A DNA stretch of 64,000 nucleotides from Planctomycetota bacterium. Its GTDB lineage: Bacteria; Planctomycetota; Phycisphaerae; Sedimentisphaerales; Anaerohalosphaeraceae. The stretch covers positions 1 to 64,000 of the forward strand of contig VRUI01000009.1 in assembly GCA_019456225.1 (NCBI GenBank), written 5' to 3'. Shown here in pieces: positions 55,689-64,000 of the stretch (positions are counted from its first letter, which is position 1; each line of letters begins with the position of its first letter). The position numbers were made by a program, and so were the translations under genes. The notes under the pieces were generated by a model that was given only the letters and a program-made list of their open reading frames with translations, did not search any database and was not told the DNA's origin.

Positions 55689-55717
55689 TTGTTATTTCCA
55701 TGAATTTCAGTTATAAT
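55689..55717 (+). promoter_or_regulatory. Sigma-70 promoter of the small-transcript locus
   Basis: TTGTTA (55689-55694), 17 bp, TATAAT (55712-55717). Start near 55724, giving a transcript of about 250 nt to the terminator at 55935-55971. Confidence 0.8.
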
Positions 55718-55760
55718 AGGTTTAACAATGATGATTCGGCTTCGTTGGTCGGGTTGAAGA

Positions 55761-55817
55761 ATGGGAAGATTTTTGGATTGGGTGAAGTATAAAAGTTTAA
55801 GCATAAGGGGAATATGA
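55761..55817 (+). CDS. Tiny upstream ORF of 18 residues
   Basis: ATG 55761 opens an 18-codon frame ending TGA, which overlaps the ATG of the next ORF (ATGA). Weak ribosome site. It could be a leader peptide; not a confident gene. Confidence 0.3.
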   Translation: MGRFLDWVKYKSLSIRGI

Positions 55818-55912
55818 TGACTAACTTTTATCAAAAAGTGTGGCTTCCGTTTATGGTCACTAAGAAAAGAATTTTGATTCTGGCCATCGCCAGCTACATC
55901 GCCCTCTGCTAG
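55814..55912 (+). CDS. Small hydrophobic peptide gene
   Basis: 31-32 residues from tandem ATGs (55814/55817) after AAGGGG. The N-terminal half is charged/aromatic (YQKVWLPF ... KKR), followed by a hydrophobic ILILAIASYIALC end. Strong promoter, ribosome site and terminator surround it. It looks like a type I toxin or regulatory membrane peptide, but no antisense RNA was found. Confidence 0.55.
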   Translation: MMTNFYQKVWLPFMVTKKRILILAIASYIALC

Positions 55913-55934
55913 ACAGGCATGTAGAACAATCTTA

Positions 55935-55971
55935 AGCGGCTGTTTCCGTAAAGGTCTCAGCCGCTATTTTT
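55935..55971 (+). terminator. Terminator of the small transcript
   Basis: agcggctg (55935-55942) / cagccgct (55958-55965) with T-rich attttt downstream. Confidence 0.85.
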
Positions 55972-55987
55972 ATGCGCAAAAAACTCA

Positions 55988-56020
55988 ACCACGGATTGCA
56001 CGGATTTCTACGGATTAAAG
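55988..56020 (+). repeat. Short cacggatt repeat
   Basis: Two to three cacggatt units; sibling copies at 42977 and 44576. Confidence 0.6.
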
Positions 56021-56049
56021 ACTTTGTATAGTGTGGTTTTTTTTATAAA

Positions 56050-56136
56050 ATAGCCTCGCCCGTAAGGGCGAATCATCCATTATACATTATACAATAATCA
56101 TTATTCATTTCAAACTGACCAATGAGTCAGTTTGCG
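56050..56136 (+). repeat. Two-hairpin repeat downstream of the DegT gene
   Basis: gcctcgcc-cgtaag-ggcga hairpin, AT-rich cattatacattatac run, then aaactgac / gtcagttt hairpin next to the stop of the DegT gene at 56137. Confidence 0.75.
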
Positions 56137-57267
56137 TCAAAGCATTTCGTCCAGTGTTGCTTTTAGCTCTGTGGCGACTATTTCTACTTCCTGTTTCGTC
56201 AGGTTATTATGGAACGGAAGTGCCAGGGTGCTTTTGCATACTTCGTCGGTTATCGGGAAATCGCCTTCTTTCAGGCCAAGCTCTCCGCTGATGAACGGCT
56301 GGAGGTAGACCGGCGGGAAGTAGTTGCTTACCTGAACGCCCCTTTCGATCATGCGTTTTAGGATGGCGTTTCTGGTCTCAACAGTCAGTGTTTTGTCAGC
56401 GAGGCGGACGACATATACGAACCAGCTCATCACACAGTCCGCCGGTTCTGTCGGTACGATGAGCCTGTCATCGGCGCCGAGGATTTCGCGATACATATTG
56501 GCGACACCGCTGCGTTTTGCGACAAATTCATCGATCCGTGACAGCTGGACAATTCCCAATGCGCAATTAATATCGCTAAGCCTGAAATTATATCCGAGCC
56601 TGTCATGGGCGAGCCATCCGCCGCCTTTGCCCCGGCCCTGGTTACGAAGCGACTGACACAAATCCGCCAGCTCGTCATCGTTGGTCAGTATTATCCCGCC
56701 TTCGCCGGTGGTGATCTGCTTGTTGGGATAAAAGGCGAACGTACTCATAGTCCCGAAAGTACCGACCTTTTTACCGCCCAGTTCGGAACCAAGCCCCTCG
56801 CAGCTGTCCTCGATAACCAGGAGGTTGTGCTTTTTGGCAATGGCGCAAACTTCGTCCAGACCGGCTGGGTTGCCGAATACAACGACAGGCAGAATTGCCT
56901 TGGTCTTTTCGGTTATCTTATCTTCAATATTTGCCGGATCCATGTTCAGGCTCACCGGGTCAATGTCAACGAACACCGGTTTCGCCCCGGTCATCATGAT
57001 CGTAGTCGCCGAAGCGATAAACGTAAACGGAGTAGTGATCACCTCATCGCCTTCGCCGATACCAAGAGCCTTCATGCACAGATACAGCCCGCTTGTTCCA
57101 CTGTTTACCGCGACAGCGCGTTTCATACCGGTGTATGCGCAAAACGCATCTTCAAACTCACCGAGCTTAGGCCCCAGAGAAAGGTTTGGAGTACGCAGAA
57201 CATCGGTGACTGCTTTGATCTCAGCTTCTGTTATATCCGGACGAGATAAATTAACCTTAAATTCCAT
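56137..57267 (-). CDS. DegT/DnrJ/EryC1/StrS aminotransferase
   Basis: 376 residues. PLP-dependent sugar aminotransferase: KRAVAVNSGTSGLYLCMKALG, EDSCEGLGSELGGKKVGTFG, and PLP Lys in TFAFYPNKQITTGEGGI. It probably makes a 4-amino- or 3-amino-sugar nucleotide for polysaccharide. A GAGGCT from the adjacent repeat lies about 8 nt before ATG 57267 and may act as its ribosome site. Downstream of rubrerythrin by 74 bp. Confidence 0.92.
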   Translation of the reverse strand: MEFKVNLSRPDITEAEIKAVTDVLRTPNLSLGPKLGEFEDAFCAYTGMKRAVAVNSGTSGLYLCMKALGIGEGDEVITTPFTFIASATTIMMTGAKPVFVDIDPVSLNMDPANIEDKITEKTKAILPVVVFGNPAGLDEVCAIAKKHNLLVIEDSCEGLGSELGGKKVGTFGTMSTFAFYPNKQITTGEGGIILTNDDELADLCQSLRNQGRGKGGGWLAHDRLGYNFRLSDINCALGIVQLSRIDEFVAKRSGVANMYREILGADDRLIVPTEPADCVMSWFVYVVRLADKTLTVETRNAILKRMIERGVQVSNYFPPVYLQPFISGELGLKEGDFPITDEVCKSTLALPFHNNLTKQEVEIVATELKATLDEML

Positions 57268-57270
57268 AAG

Positions 57271-57340
57271 TATAGCCTCGGCCGTAAGGCCGAATCCTTA
57301 ATTTTGATTATTGATTTTTAATTTTTTATCTTTGATTTAT
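57271..57340 (+). repeat. Two-hairpin repeat, partial, between rubrerythrin and DegT
   Basis: cctcggcc-gtaa-ggccgaa hairpin and AT-rich run; the second hairpin is lost. The Shine-Dalgarno-like GAGGC on the minus strand derives from this hairpin. Confidence 0.7.
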
Positions 57341-57841
57341 CTATTCTATTTCGTTGAATTTGCTTGCCGGTACTCCGCATACGGGGCATCTTTCCGGTGC
57401 TTCGTCGAGGACGGTGTTTCCGCATACGCTGCAGACGTATATCTTGCTTTCGGCGAGGTCGTTGCCGTCTGCGACCTGTTTGGCTGCATCGTTGTAGAGG
57501 CTAAAGTGCACCTGCTCGACGGCCATAGCATTCTGGAAAGACACCAGTGCCCTCTTGTTGTTGTCGGCTTTAGCGTCTTCGATGAACCTGGGATACATGT
57601 CGGTAAACTCAAATTCCTCACCGCTCATAGCACCTGCCAGATTTTCCTTAGTAGTTCCAACGCCGTCCATTGCGCTCAGGTGTGCCAGTGCGTGGACAGT
57701 CTCGGCGGCTGCGGCTGCCCTGAAAAGCTTAGCGATCTGCGGCAAACCCTCAGAGTCAGCCTTCTTCGCAAAAGCGAGGTATTTACGGTTGGCCTGACTT
57801 TCGCCGGCAAATGCGTCTTGTAGATCTTCCATTGATTTCAT
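57341..57841 (-). CDS. Rubrerythrin
   Basis: 166 residues. N-terminal ferritin-like diiron domain (DAFAGESQANRKYLAFA; AAAAETVHALAHL; EQVHFSLY Glu/His set) and C-terminal rubredoxin Fe site (YVCSVCGNTVLDEAPERCPVCG, CxxC ... CxxC). Peroxide reductase in anaerobes; consistent with the anaerobic lifestyle inferred from hyp genes. AAAGGA about 6 nt before ATG 57841. Confidence 0.95.
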   Translation of the reverse strand: MKSMEDLQDAFAGESQANRKYLAFAKKADSEGLPQIAKLFRAAAAAETVHALAHLSAMDGVGTTKENLAGAMSGEEFEFTDMYPRFIEDAKADNNKRALVSFQNAMAVEQVHFSLYNDAAKQVADGNDLAESKIYVCSVCGNTVLDEAPERCPVCGVPASKFNEIE

Positions 57842-58360
57842 TGCATAATCCTTTCAAAACTTATCGTTATATTTATAGTTATCGTCTGACTATGGTATAC
57901 AATCACACGCAAATAATCAAATTAATATTGCTCGAAATAAAAGGAGCAGATATGCTCTGCAAAAAAACTCTAAATTCCCCCTGAATTGTGAACAAAACCA
58001 CAAGCTGAGTTAATGTCCAATTCAATAGTTGTTTCTTAAAAGACTCGTATAGACGGCATTTAGAGCACTTTAATATTTTCTGCTCCGCTTTATGCCGTCG
58101 AGAGGACAAGGCTGGCAAAGAAGGATACGCAGCAATATTGAAATATTGCGAGTAATCCTGATGCCAGACAGCCCAAGCCGCAACAGGCAGAAAGCGAGCA
58201 CGAAAAATTAAATTGCTCTAGTGCTTGTTTAGTATTTAGAATTCGCTTGCGTCCCGGCTTTACGTCGGGATAGTGCTTAGGAATTGTCCAACAGCCCCTT
58301 ACGCTCTCACGCTCCTGTGTTATGTGAAATCCTGATTCAACAGGACCAATTGCTAAACAA

Positions 58361-58495
58361 TCAACCAAACCAAGCCAAACCTGCCCAATCCAAACCTGCC
58401 CAATCCAAACCCGCCCGAGCCAAACCTGTCCAAGCCAAACCTGCCCAATCCAAACCCGCCCGAGCCAAACATGCCCACGCCAAACCTGCCCAACC
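58361..58495 (+). repeat. 15-bp minisatellite (ccaaacctgcccaat type)
   Basis: Eight to nine imperfect copies of a unit of the ccaaaccygcccaat/gag type. A shorter run occurs at 58841-58895. Translated it gives an artificial PAKSKPA pattern. Confidence 0.8.
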
Positions 58496-58646
58496 TCAAT
58501 CCTGCTTGTTACCTTCGCACTTGTCACCTGTCACCAATCGCGCGCTATGTCCACGAGTGACATTCTGGGTCAACATATACTATTGGCCCTGTAACTTGTC
58601 TTCATTCGCAGTTTTTGGGATGAAAATCCAATCAAAATTGGAGGTG

Positions 58647-58838
58647 TAATATCAATCTCAGCTAATTCAAACCGGTCATGCAATATTGTAATTCCCGCCA
58701 AGGCGTCAATCCACAGCCGGCAAAACCATAAGGTCGTCAAGTGAGTAAGTTAATTTAGTGGCAAATTAGTTCGGGTTTAAAATACTGTAAGACGCCCACA
58801 CAAAAGCGCGGGAGCGCCTTGAGCGAAGCGAAATCCGC
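58647..58838 (+). repeat. 192-bp direct repeat, copy A
   Basis: Matches 59141-59332 in all positions but one (gccaagg vs gccaggg) with no indel; offset 494 bp. Ends gcgaagcgaaatccgc. Contains cgtcaatcc and attcccgcc fragments of the hairpin repeats. Confidence 0.9.
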
Positions 58839-59140
58839 CCACGCCAAACCTGCCCAATCCAAACCCGCCCAAGCCAAACCTGCCCAACCTCAATCCTGCT
58901 TGTTACCTTCGCACTTGTCACCTGTCACCAATAGCACGCTATGTCCCGCAGTGACATTCTGGGTATACATATACTATAGCCACTGCAAGGCCTTTTATTT
59001 CCCCGACTGCATTCAAAATAAAAGCAATTAGTCGCCAGCGGTGCCATCGCCCCCTCCGGCCTCGATGGCTAAACCCGGGATCCCCATTTGATGCGGCAAA
59101 GACAGTAAAGCTTATAGGCGCAAACTACCTTATTTTCGTA

Positions 59141-59332
59141 TAATATCAATCTCAGCTAATTCAAACCGGTCATGCAATATTGTAATTCCCGCCAGGGCGT
59201 CAATCCACAGCCGGCAAAACCATAAGGTCGTCAAGTGAGTAAGTTAATTTAGTGGCAAATTAGTTCGGGTTTAAAATACTGTAAGACGCCCACACAAAAG
59301 CGCGGGAGCGCCTTGAGCGAAGCGAAATCCGC
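59141..59332 (+). repeat. 192-bp direct repeat, copy B
   Basis: Second copy of the 58647-58838 sequence; one substitution seen. After it comes gcagaaggcggacccgaataa, as in the related 27345-27370 segment. Confidence 0.9.
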
Positions 59333-59829
59333 AGAAGGCGGACCCGAATAAAACGCCCAAAAAAACAGTAATAACGCTAAAACTTAAGATAAACATTCGG
59401 TAATGCTAAATCGCTACTAATACCAATTCCGATTAATCAATGCGCCCTTTTGTCATTCCCGCCAAGGCGTCAATCCATAGTAAAATAGCTTGCGCCGAAG
59501 GCGGTTTCATATTTTCTGCACATGCCTAAAATGTTACTAATTTACGATTAGCGCAGTAATTATTCGTATTTCGTATAACCTGGTTATTGGTTATTCCGTG
59601 TACTGAGCAAAGTGAAGTTAGAGCCTGCCCCAATTTTACATCGGGAGCTTCACGTCGGGATTGGATATTCAAAAAACGCAAAAACAAAAGCCTCACGGCA
59701 CCAGAATATATCAGGTATAATCAATATACGACACACTCAGAAACCAGCAGTGCCACCGCCGACAGAAGTGCGAGCTATCATACTGGCCCCCTGAAGAAGC
59801 GAGACACTTGTTAGGGTGTATGTTATGAT

Positions 59830-59878
59830 GTATTTCTCCGGTGTAATGAGCCATAGATGAATGAAACCGGAGAAATAC
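59830..59878. repeat. Perfect 13-bp-arm hairpin
   Basis: gtatttctccggt (59830-59842) and accggagaaatac (59866-59878) with a 23-nt loop. Could form a stable RNA or cruciform; no gene nearby. Confidence 0.8.
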
Positions 59879-60169
59879 ACTCGAAAACTTGAAAGGTCTC
59901 TAACCCGAGAAAACCCGAAAACCTGCTAACCCGAAAGATGACTAACATGCAAATAAACGCGCGCTATGTCCCCGAGTGACATTCCGGGTATACATATACT
60001 ATAGCCCTAACACGTCTCTTGATGTCCATTCCACAAATATCAAAGCCCAGGGCATTACCCGCCCATGAGTGATATATTGTCAGATTAAACCTGCCAAAAT
60101 GACAAATCCGCCTGTTTTGCAAAATCCGTAAACCTCTGCAATTAAACGACTTACGATTTTTCTGGTTAC

Positions 60170-60185
60170 TGGCACGCGTTTTGCA
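60170..60185 (+). promoter_or_regulatory. Sigma-54 promoter for dnaK
   Basis: TGGCACGCGTTTTGCA: perfect -24/-12 element with GG and GC separated by 10 bp. Predicted start near 60197, 76 bp upstream of the dnaK ATG. No CIRCE element was found. Confidence 0.85.
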
Positions 60186-60272
60186 CTTATATATATGCAG
60201 ACAGATACTGCATTTTTTGGCAGTTTATCAAATATATGTTTACAATGTAATTTTTGCATAGGAGTAATAAAA

Positions 60273-62216
60273 ATGGGTAAAATAATTGGAATCGACTTAG
60301 GTACTACTAACTCTGTTGTCGCTGTCATGGAAGGCTCGACGCCGAAGGTTCTGGTAAACTCTTCGGGTTCGCGTATTACGCCTTCTGTTGTCGGGTTTAC
60401 CGACAAGGGCGAGCGCCTCGTTGGCCAGATCGCCAAGCATCAACAGGTAACAAACCCTGAAAACACCGTCTTTTCGATCAAACGCTTCATGGGCCGTCGC
60501 CACAGCGAGGTTAGCGCAGAAGAAAAAGGCGTCCCCTACAAGATCACCGGCGCATCCGGCGAGCTGGTAAAAGTCAACGTTCGCGGCAAGGAATACACCC
60601 CGCCGGAGATCTCAGCGATGGTTCTTCAGGACCTGAAAAAGACAGCCGAAGACTACCTCGGCGAAACCGTCGACCAGGCAGTCATCACAGTGCCTGCATA
60701 CTTCAACGACGCCCAGCGTCAGGCTACCAAAGACGCCGGCAAGATCGCAGGCCTGAAGGTCGAGCGTATCATCAACGAACCGACAGCGGCCGCACTGGCT
60801 TACGGACTCGACAGCAAAAAGGAAGAAAAGATCGCAGTCTTCGACTTCGGCGGCGGTACTTTCGACGTCTCGATCCTCGACATCGGCGAAAACATCGTTG
60901 AGGTGCTAAGCACAAACGGCGACACGCACCTCGGCGGCGACGACCTCGACGAAATACTGATCAACTACCTCGCGGACGAGTTCAAGAAGACCGAAGGCAT
61001 CGACCTCCGTCAGGACCCGATGGCTCATCAAAGGCTCAAAGAAGCCGGCGAAAAAGCCAAGTGCGAATTGAGCACCCAGCTCGAAAGCAACATCAACCTG
61101 CCGTTCATCACAGCCGACGCTTCCGGACCGAAACACTTGCAGCTTACTATCTCGCGGAGTAAGTTTGAATCGCTTGCCGAAGATACATTTGAAAGACTTA
61201 AAGATCCGTGTATGAAGGCTCTTAAGGATGCAGGCCTGACGGCAGGCGACATCAAAGAGGTTCTCCTTGTCGGTGGTTCCACACGAATCCCCAAGGTTCA
61301 GGAGATCGCCAAAGACATCTTCGCCAAAGACTCCAACAAGAGCATCAACCCCGATGAGGTCGTATCTCTCGGTGCAGCCATCCAGGGTGCCGTCCTCGCC
61401 GGCGACTCAGGCGTCAAAGACATCCTCCTGCTCGACGTTACCCCGCTTTCGCTGGGCGTTGAAACAATGGGCGGCGTAATGACTCGCCTGATCGAGCGCA
61501 ATACGACTATCCCAACGAGCAAGAAGGAAGTCTTCTCGACAGCCGCCGACAGCCAGACAAGCGTCGACATTCACGTTCTGCAGGGCGAAAGAGAATTCGC
61601 TAATGACAACAGAACGCTCGGCCGCTTCCAGTTGGCCGACATCCCCGCCGCTCCAAGAGGCATGCCCCAGATCGAGGTCGCTTTCGACATCGACGCCAAC
61701 GGCATTCTCAATGTGTCGGCGAAGGATACCGGCACAGGCAAAGAGCATTCGATCAAGATCGAGTCAAGCTCCGGCCTTAGCGAAGATGAAGTCGAAAAGA
61801 TGGCCAAAGACGCAGAGTCGCACGCCGAAGAAGATAAGAAACGCAGAGAGGTCGTCGACCTGAAGAACCAGGCAGACCAGCTTATCTACCAGACAGAAAA
61901 GACCCTAAAGGAGCATGGCGACAAGGTTTCGAGCGAGACATGCGGAAATATCGAAAGCTCTCTCAACACTCTTAAAGAAGCAATCAAGGGCGATGACGGC
62001 GACGCTATCAAGAAGGCCACCGAAGGCGTAAGCACAGCGGCCCAGGAACTCGGCAAAGTACTCTACGAAGAAGCAGCTAAGGAACAAGCAGCCGCCCAGC
62101 CCCAGCCAGGCGACGAAGCCCCGCAAGGCGAGGCACCGGCCGAAGGCGAAGCCACTACAAAGAAGGTAGACAGCGATGTAATAGACGCAGAGTTCGAAGC
62201 AAAGGACACAGAATAA
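60273..62216 (+). CDS. dnaK: Chaperone DnaK (Hsp70)
   Basis: 647 residues from ATG 60273, with AGGAG 7 nt upstream; the longer frame from 60195 begins at the transcription start. [52 protein letters not shown], and the substrate-binding domain; C-terminal [15 protein letters not shown] and [11 protein letters not shown]-driven protein folding chaperone. No grpE, dnaJ or hrcA adjacent. Sigma-54 promoter upstream. Confidence 0.97.
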   Translation: MGKIIGIDLGTTNSVVAVMEGSTPKVLVNSSGSRITPSVVGFTDKGERLVGQIAKHQQVTNPENTVFSIKRFMGRRHSEVSAEEKGVPYKITGASGELVKVNVRGKEYTPPEISAMVLQDLKKTAEDYLGETVDQAVITVPAYFNDAQRQATKDAGKIAGLKVERIINEPTAAALAYGLDSKKEEKIAVFDFGGGTFDVSILDIGENIVEVLSTNGDTHLGGDDLDEILINYLADEFKKTEGIDLRQDPMAHQRLKEAGEKAKCELSTQLESNINLPFITADASGPKHLQLTISRSKFESLAEDTFERLKDPCMKALKDAGLTAGDIKEVLLVGGSTRIPKVQEIAKDIFAKDSNKSINPDEVVSLGAAIQGAVLAGDSGVKDILLLDVTPLSLGVETMGGVMTRLIERNTTIPTSKKEVFSTAADSQTSVDIHVLQGEREFANDNRTLGRFQLADIPAAPRGMPQIEVAFDIDANGILNVSAKDTGTGKEHSIKIESSSGLSEDEVEKMAKDAESHAEEDKKRREVVDLKNQADQLIYQTEKTLKEHGDKVSSETCGNIESSLNTLKEAIKGDDGDAIKKATEGVSTAAQELGKVLYEEAAKEQAAAQPQPGDEAPQGEAPAEGEATTKKVDSDVIDAEFEAKDTE

Positions 62217-62289
62217 AAACCTTAAAAGCGCGGGAGCGCAAGCTCCTCGATCAGACTTCAAAACACAGATTGACATCACTAACACAATT

Positions 62290-62329
62290 AAGCTATGGCC
62301 GGCAAAAAGTCAGCCATAGCTTTTTTTTT
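62290..62329 (+). terminator. Terminator after dnaK
   Basis: aagctatggc / gccatagctt stem with an 11-13-nt loop and nine T residues. Confidence 0.9.
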
Positions 62330-62470
62330 GCCATCAACCGTAACGGCACGCTGGCTCAGTGCCGATACAGAGACCCAACTCCGTAATGTCGAAATTCTGC
62401 CGATATTCTCCCTTTGTTGAATTTAGTTATCCTCTGAATAAAGGTTAAAAAAACCTTCAAAAACGCACGC

Positions 62471-62590
62471 TTTTACTCAAAATAATTCAAAATATCTCAA
62501 TTTATCGCGATATATTTCAATTAATTTCAAAAAATGTCAAAAAAAAACGCCCAAAACCATAGGTGGGAAATGTCGACAATGTCCAGTATA
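62471..62590. repeat. 10-bp phased TCAA array, copy 2
   Basis: TCAA at 62477-62480, 62487-62490, 62497-62500, then cgcga, then 62517-62520, 62527-62530 and 62537-62540. Followed by acgcccaaaac and gtgggaaatgtcg as in copy 1. Same placement: downstream of a minus-strand gene. Confidence 0.8.
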
Positions 62591-62620
62591 GGCGCAATTT
62601 GATTAAATCATGGCGAGCTT

Positions 62621-63544
62621 TTAAGCAAACAGTGCATCAACAAATTCAGCAGGATCAAACTCAGCAATATCCTCAGGCTGCTCCCCTAACCCCACGAATT
62701 TCACTGGGATGTCTAGCTGGTCCTTAATTGCGATCACTATGCCGCCTCTTGCTGTGCCATCGAGTTTCGCGAGAAATATTCCTGTAACGTCGATAGCTGC
62801 GGTAAACATCTTAGCCTGCATTATAGCGTTTTGGCCGGTAGTGGAGTCCAGCACTAAAAGCACCTCTGTTGGGGCGCCAGGTATCTTTTTGGCTACGACA
62901 TTGCGTATTTTGGAGAGCTCATTCATCAAATGGGTCTGGGTATGCAGCCTGCCTGCAGTGTCCAGTATGAGGTAGTCTACATCCCTGGCTACGGCCGCCT
63001 CACAGGCGTCATAAGCCACGGCACTGGGGTCTGCGCCGGACTTGTGCTTTACTATCTGGACGCCGATCCGCTCGGACCAGATCGTCAACTGCTCAACCGC
63101 TGCGGCCCGAAACGTGTCGCATGCCGCTACGATGACCTCTTCGCCGTTCTGGCTGAGTGTATATGCGAGCTTGGCGATGCTAGTAGTTTTTCCGGACCCG
63201 TTAGTACCTGCGACCAGTATTACTGTAGGGCCGTTTTCGGCGGTGTGGAGCTGTCTGTCCTGATGGGGCCAGTAGCTTTTCAGTTTGTCTTTGAGGAATT
63301 CCAGGATGTCTTCGGTCTTTTCTATCTCCCGTTTTTTGTAGGCATCCCGCAAGTCGTTCATCAGCAGATCGGTTGTTTCTACGCCGATATCATCGCTTAT
63401 TAGGATCTCTTCCAGTTCGTCGAGCAGGTCGTCGTCGATCTTTCTGCCGATTGTCAGCACCGCAGATAAACTTGAGCTGATCTTAGAGCGTGTCTTGTCG
63501 AGGTGGTCTTTTAGAAATTGTACTGTCTTTCCGAATATTCCCAT
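62621..63544 (-). CDS. ftsY: Signal recognition particle receptor FtsY
   Basis: 307 residues. Four-helix NG domain with GTPase signature GTNGSGKTTSIAKLAY, DTFRAAAVEQL, DTAGRLHT and TKLDGTARGG-type AKLDGTARGGIV. It lacks the acidic A domain of E. coli FtsY and begins at the NG domain. Membrane receptor for the SRP; the SRP RNA is at 34967-35069. Minus-strand, with repeat copy at 63545-63625 upstream. Confidence 0.96.
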   Translation of the reverse strand: MGIFGKTVQFLKDHLDKTRSKISSSLSAVLTIGRKIDDDLLDELEEILISDDIGVETTDLLMNDLRDAYKKREIEKTEDILEFLKDKLKSYWPHQDRQLHTAENGPTVILVAGTNGSGKTTSIAKLAYTLSQNGEEVIVAACDTFRAAAVEQLTIWSERIGVQIVKHKSGADPSAVAYDACEAAVARDVDYLILDTAGRLHTQTHLMNELSKIRNVVAKKIPGAPTEVLLVLDSTTGQNAIMQAKMFTAAIDVTGIFLAKLDGTARGGIVIAIKDQLDIPVKFVGLGEQPEDIAEFDPAEFVDALFA

Positions 63545-63625
63545 TGTTACTCCGGGCTTTCAAATGAATAATGTATATTGTCTAATGTATAATGAATGAT
63601 ACGCCCTTTCGGACGATACTATATT
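63545..63625 (-). repeat. Two-hairpin repeat, partial, upstream of ftsY
   Basis: On the minus strand gtccg-aaag-ggcg-like hairpin and cattatacattagacaat AT-rich run, like the copy at 56050-56136; the second hairpin is degraded. AT run also resembles 27490-27515. Confidence 0.6.
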
Positions 63626-63700
63626 ATATAAGAGTTTGCCAGAAAATTGGTAAAATTTCAAGTATATAAAAATTTTGTATATTACATTGGCGGATTTCGT

Positions 63701-63729
63701 TTGACATGGGGTTATGATGGTGATAAATT
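63701..63729 (+). promoter_or_regulatory. Sigma-70-like promoter upstream of probable dnaA
   Basis: TTGACA (63701-63706), 17-bp spacer, TAAATT (63724-63729). A dyad ccaacta-tagt-tagttgg lies at 63765-63782 in the leader. Confidence 0.55.
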
Positions 63730-63894
63730 TGCATTATTGAAGGGCCACGGAAGGCATTTCTAATCCAACTATAGTTAGTTGGTATCTTGCGAGGTTATTT
63801 TTTACTCACAACTATCATTGAATTTACGCAATTAATTTTGGCGTTGCTGGTTTACGCGTTGAAATTGTTCGGATAAAAGCAAAGGTAATAAGTT

Positions 63895-64000
63895 TTGGCG
63901 ACTAAGGGTATAACTGATATCTTTTATGATATTCTTGAGCATGTCAAGGCTCTTGACCCCGTCAACACGCGCAAGTGGTTTGACGATCTTGTGGTTACGC
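63895..64000 (+). CDS. dnaA: Start of a probable DnaA, truncated by the window end
   Basis: TTG start with AAAGG about 10 nt upstream, then 35 codons open to the window end. The N-terminal segment has a DnaA domain I look: an amphipathic helix and a KWFDDL motif similar to the W-F-x-x-L of this domain. Too short for certainty; no DnaA boxes were seen nearby. It could be another protein with a similar helical start. Confidence 0.5.
   Translation, partial: MATKGITDIFYDILEHVKALDPVNTRKWFDDLVVT

Larger units (their letters stand above)
57842..60169. other. 2.3-kb repeat-rich region without a credible gene
   Basis: Mosaic of direct repeats, minisatellites and hairpins. Several short open frames exist, but all follow the repeats and the Pro-Ala-Lys frames arise from the 15-bp tandem units. 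No gene supported. Parts recur at 27307-27370 and 46790-46880. Confidence 0.75.
62217..62620. other. Convergent dnaK-ftsY intergenic region
   Basis: Contains the terminator at 62290-62329 and the phased TCAA array at 62471-62590. No gene. Confidence 0.7.

Noticed and set aside
58361-58495. CRISPR array
   Set aside because: Repeat units are contiguous with no unique spacers.
58284-58649. Pro-Ala-Lys repeat protein
   Set aside because: The pattern comes from the 15-bp minisatellite, and the frame also reads as Val-Trp repeats on the other strand; no ribosome site or conserved end.
60080-60272. CIRCE element upstream of dnaK
   Set aside because: No TTAGCACTC-N9-GAGTGCTAA-type dyad is present; a sigma-54 site is.

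Overview
The window looks like chromosome of a Planctomycetota bacterium, probably of the Phycisphaerae/Sedimentisphaerales type. This is an inference from gene content: three secreted proteins with dockerin-like Asp/Trp repeats, a pseudopilin-like protein ending in an H-X9-DG motif, GLUG and SdrD-like repeats, DUF1080 and DUF3616 proteins, a GH95-derived protein, and a complete hypABCDEF set that suggests an anaerobic, hydrogenase-using lifestyle. No tRNA, rRNA or CRISPR array was recognised. The only stable RNA I can defend is the SRP RNA.

Layout. 1-5500: a REC-PAS-REC signalling protein, one IS4-type transposase, a folE/6-PTPS pterin pair and a single-domain response regulator. 5900-19300: a very large secreted repeat protein, a B12-type radical SAM enzyme, an HTH/acidic/membrane protein, an OmpA-like lipoprotein, ndk, ligA, an FKBP and a SpoIIE-type phosphatase. 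19400-28800: accB-accC, lysA, a GH95-like lipoprotein that lacks the catalytic core, proC, an amidase and a divergent acetate kinase. 28800-34300: a tightly packed minus-strand cluster of seven genes (ModE-like HTH, dockerin-like protein, pseudopilin-like, TiaS-like, membrane protein, CheD, histidine kinase), headed by a dyad with the geometry of a ModE box. 34600-37300: a ferredoxin, then SRP RNA-dnaX-recR. 37600-46800: a secreted DUF3616 protein, an AAA/DUF4143 ATPase, a DUF1080 lipoprotein, a one-TM protein, rpoN and thiSGH. 46900-55200: hypF-C-D-E-A-B, pgsA and rimO. 55200-57800: two or three very small genes, a DegT aminotransferase and rubrerythrin. 57900-60170: 2.3 kb of gene-free repeats. 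60170-64000: dnaK, ftsY and the start of a probable dnaA.

Regulation visible in the sequence. Perfect sigma-54 (-24/-12) promoters stand before rpoN (43020-43035) and dnaK (60170-60185), suggesting rpoN autoregulation and sigma-54 control of a chaperone. Good sigma-70 promoters precede several other genes. FtsY and the SRP RNA, both in the window, belong to one protein-targeting pathway. folE and the PTPS-like gene form one pterin pathway, and thiSGH one thiazole pathway.

Repeats are the most unusual aspect. A two-hairpin repeat fills the space between the stop codon of one gene and the start codon of the next in several operons. Two far-apart elements carry TCAA motifs at an exact 10-bp spacing. 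A 76-bp palindrome lies in frame inside hypF. A 192-bp sequence is duplicated almost perfectly in the gene-free region.
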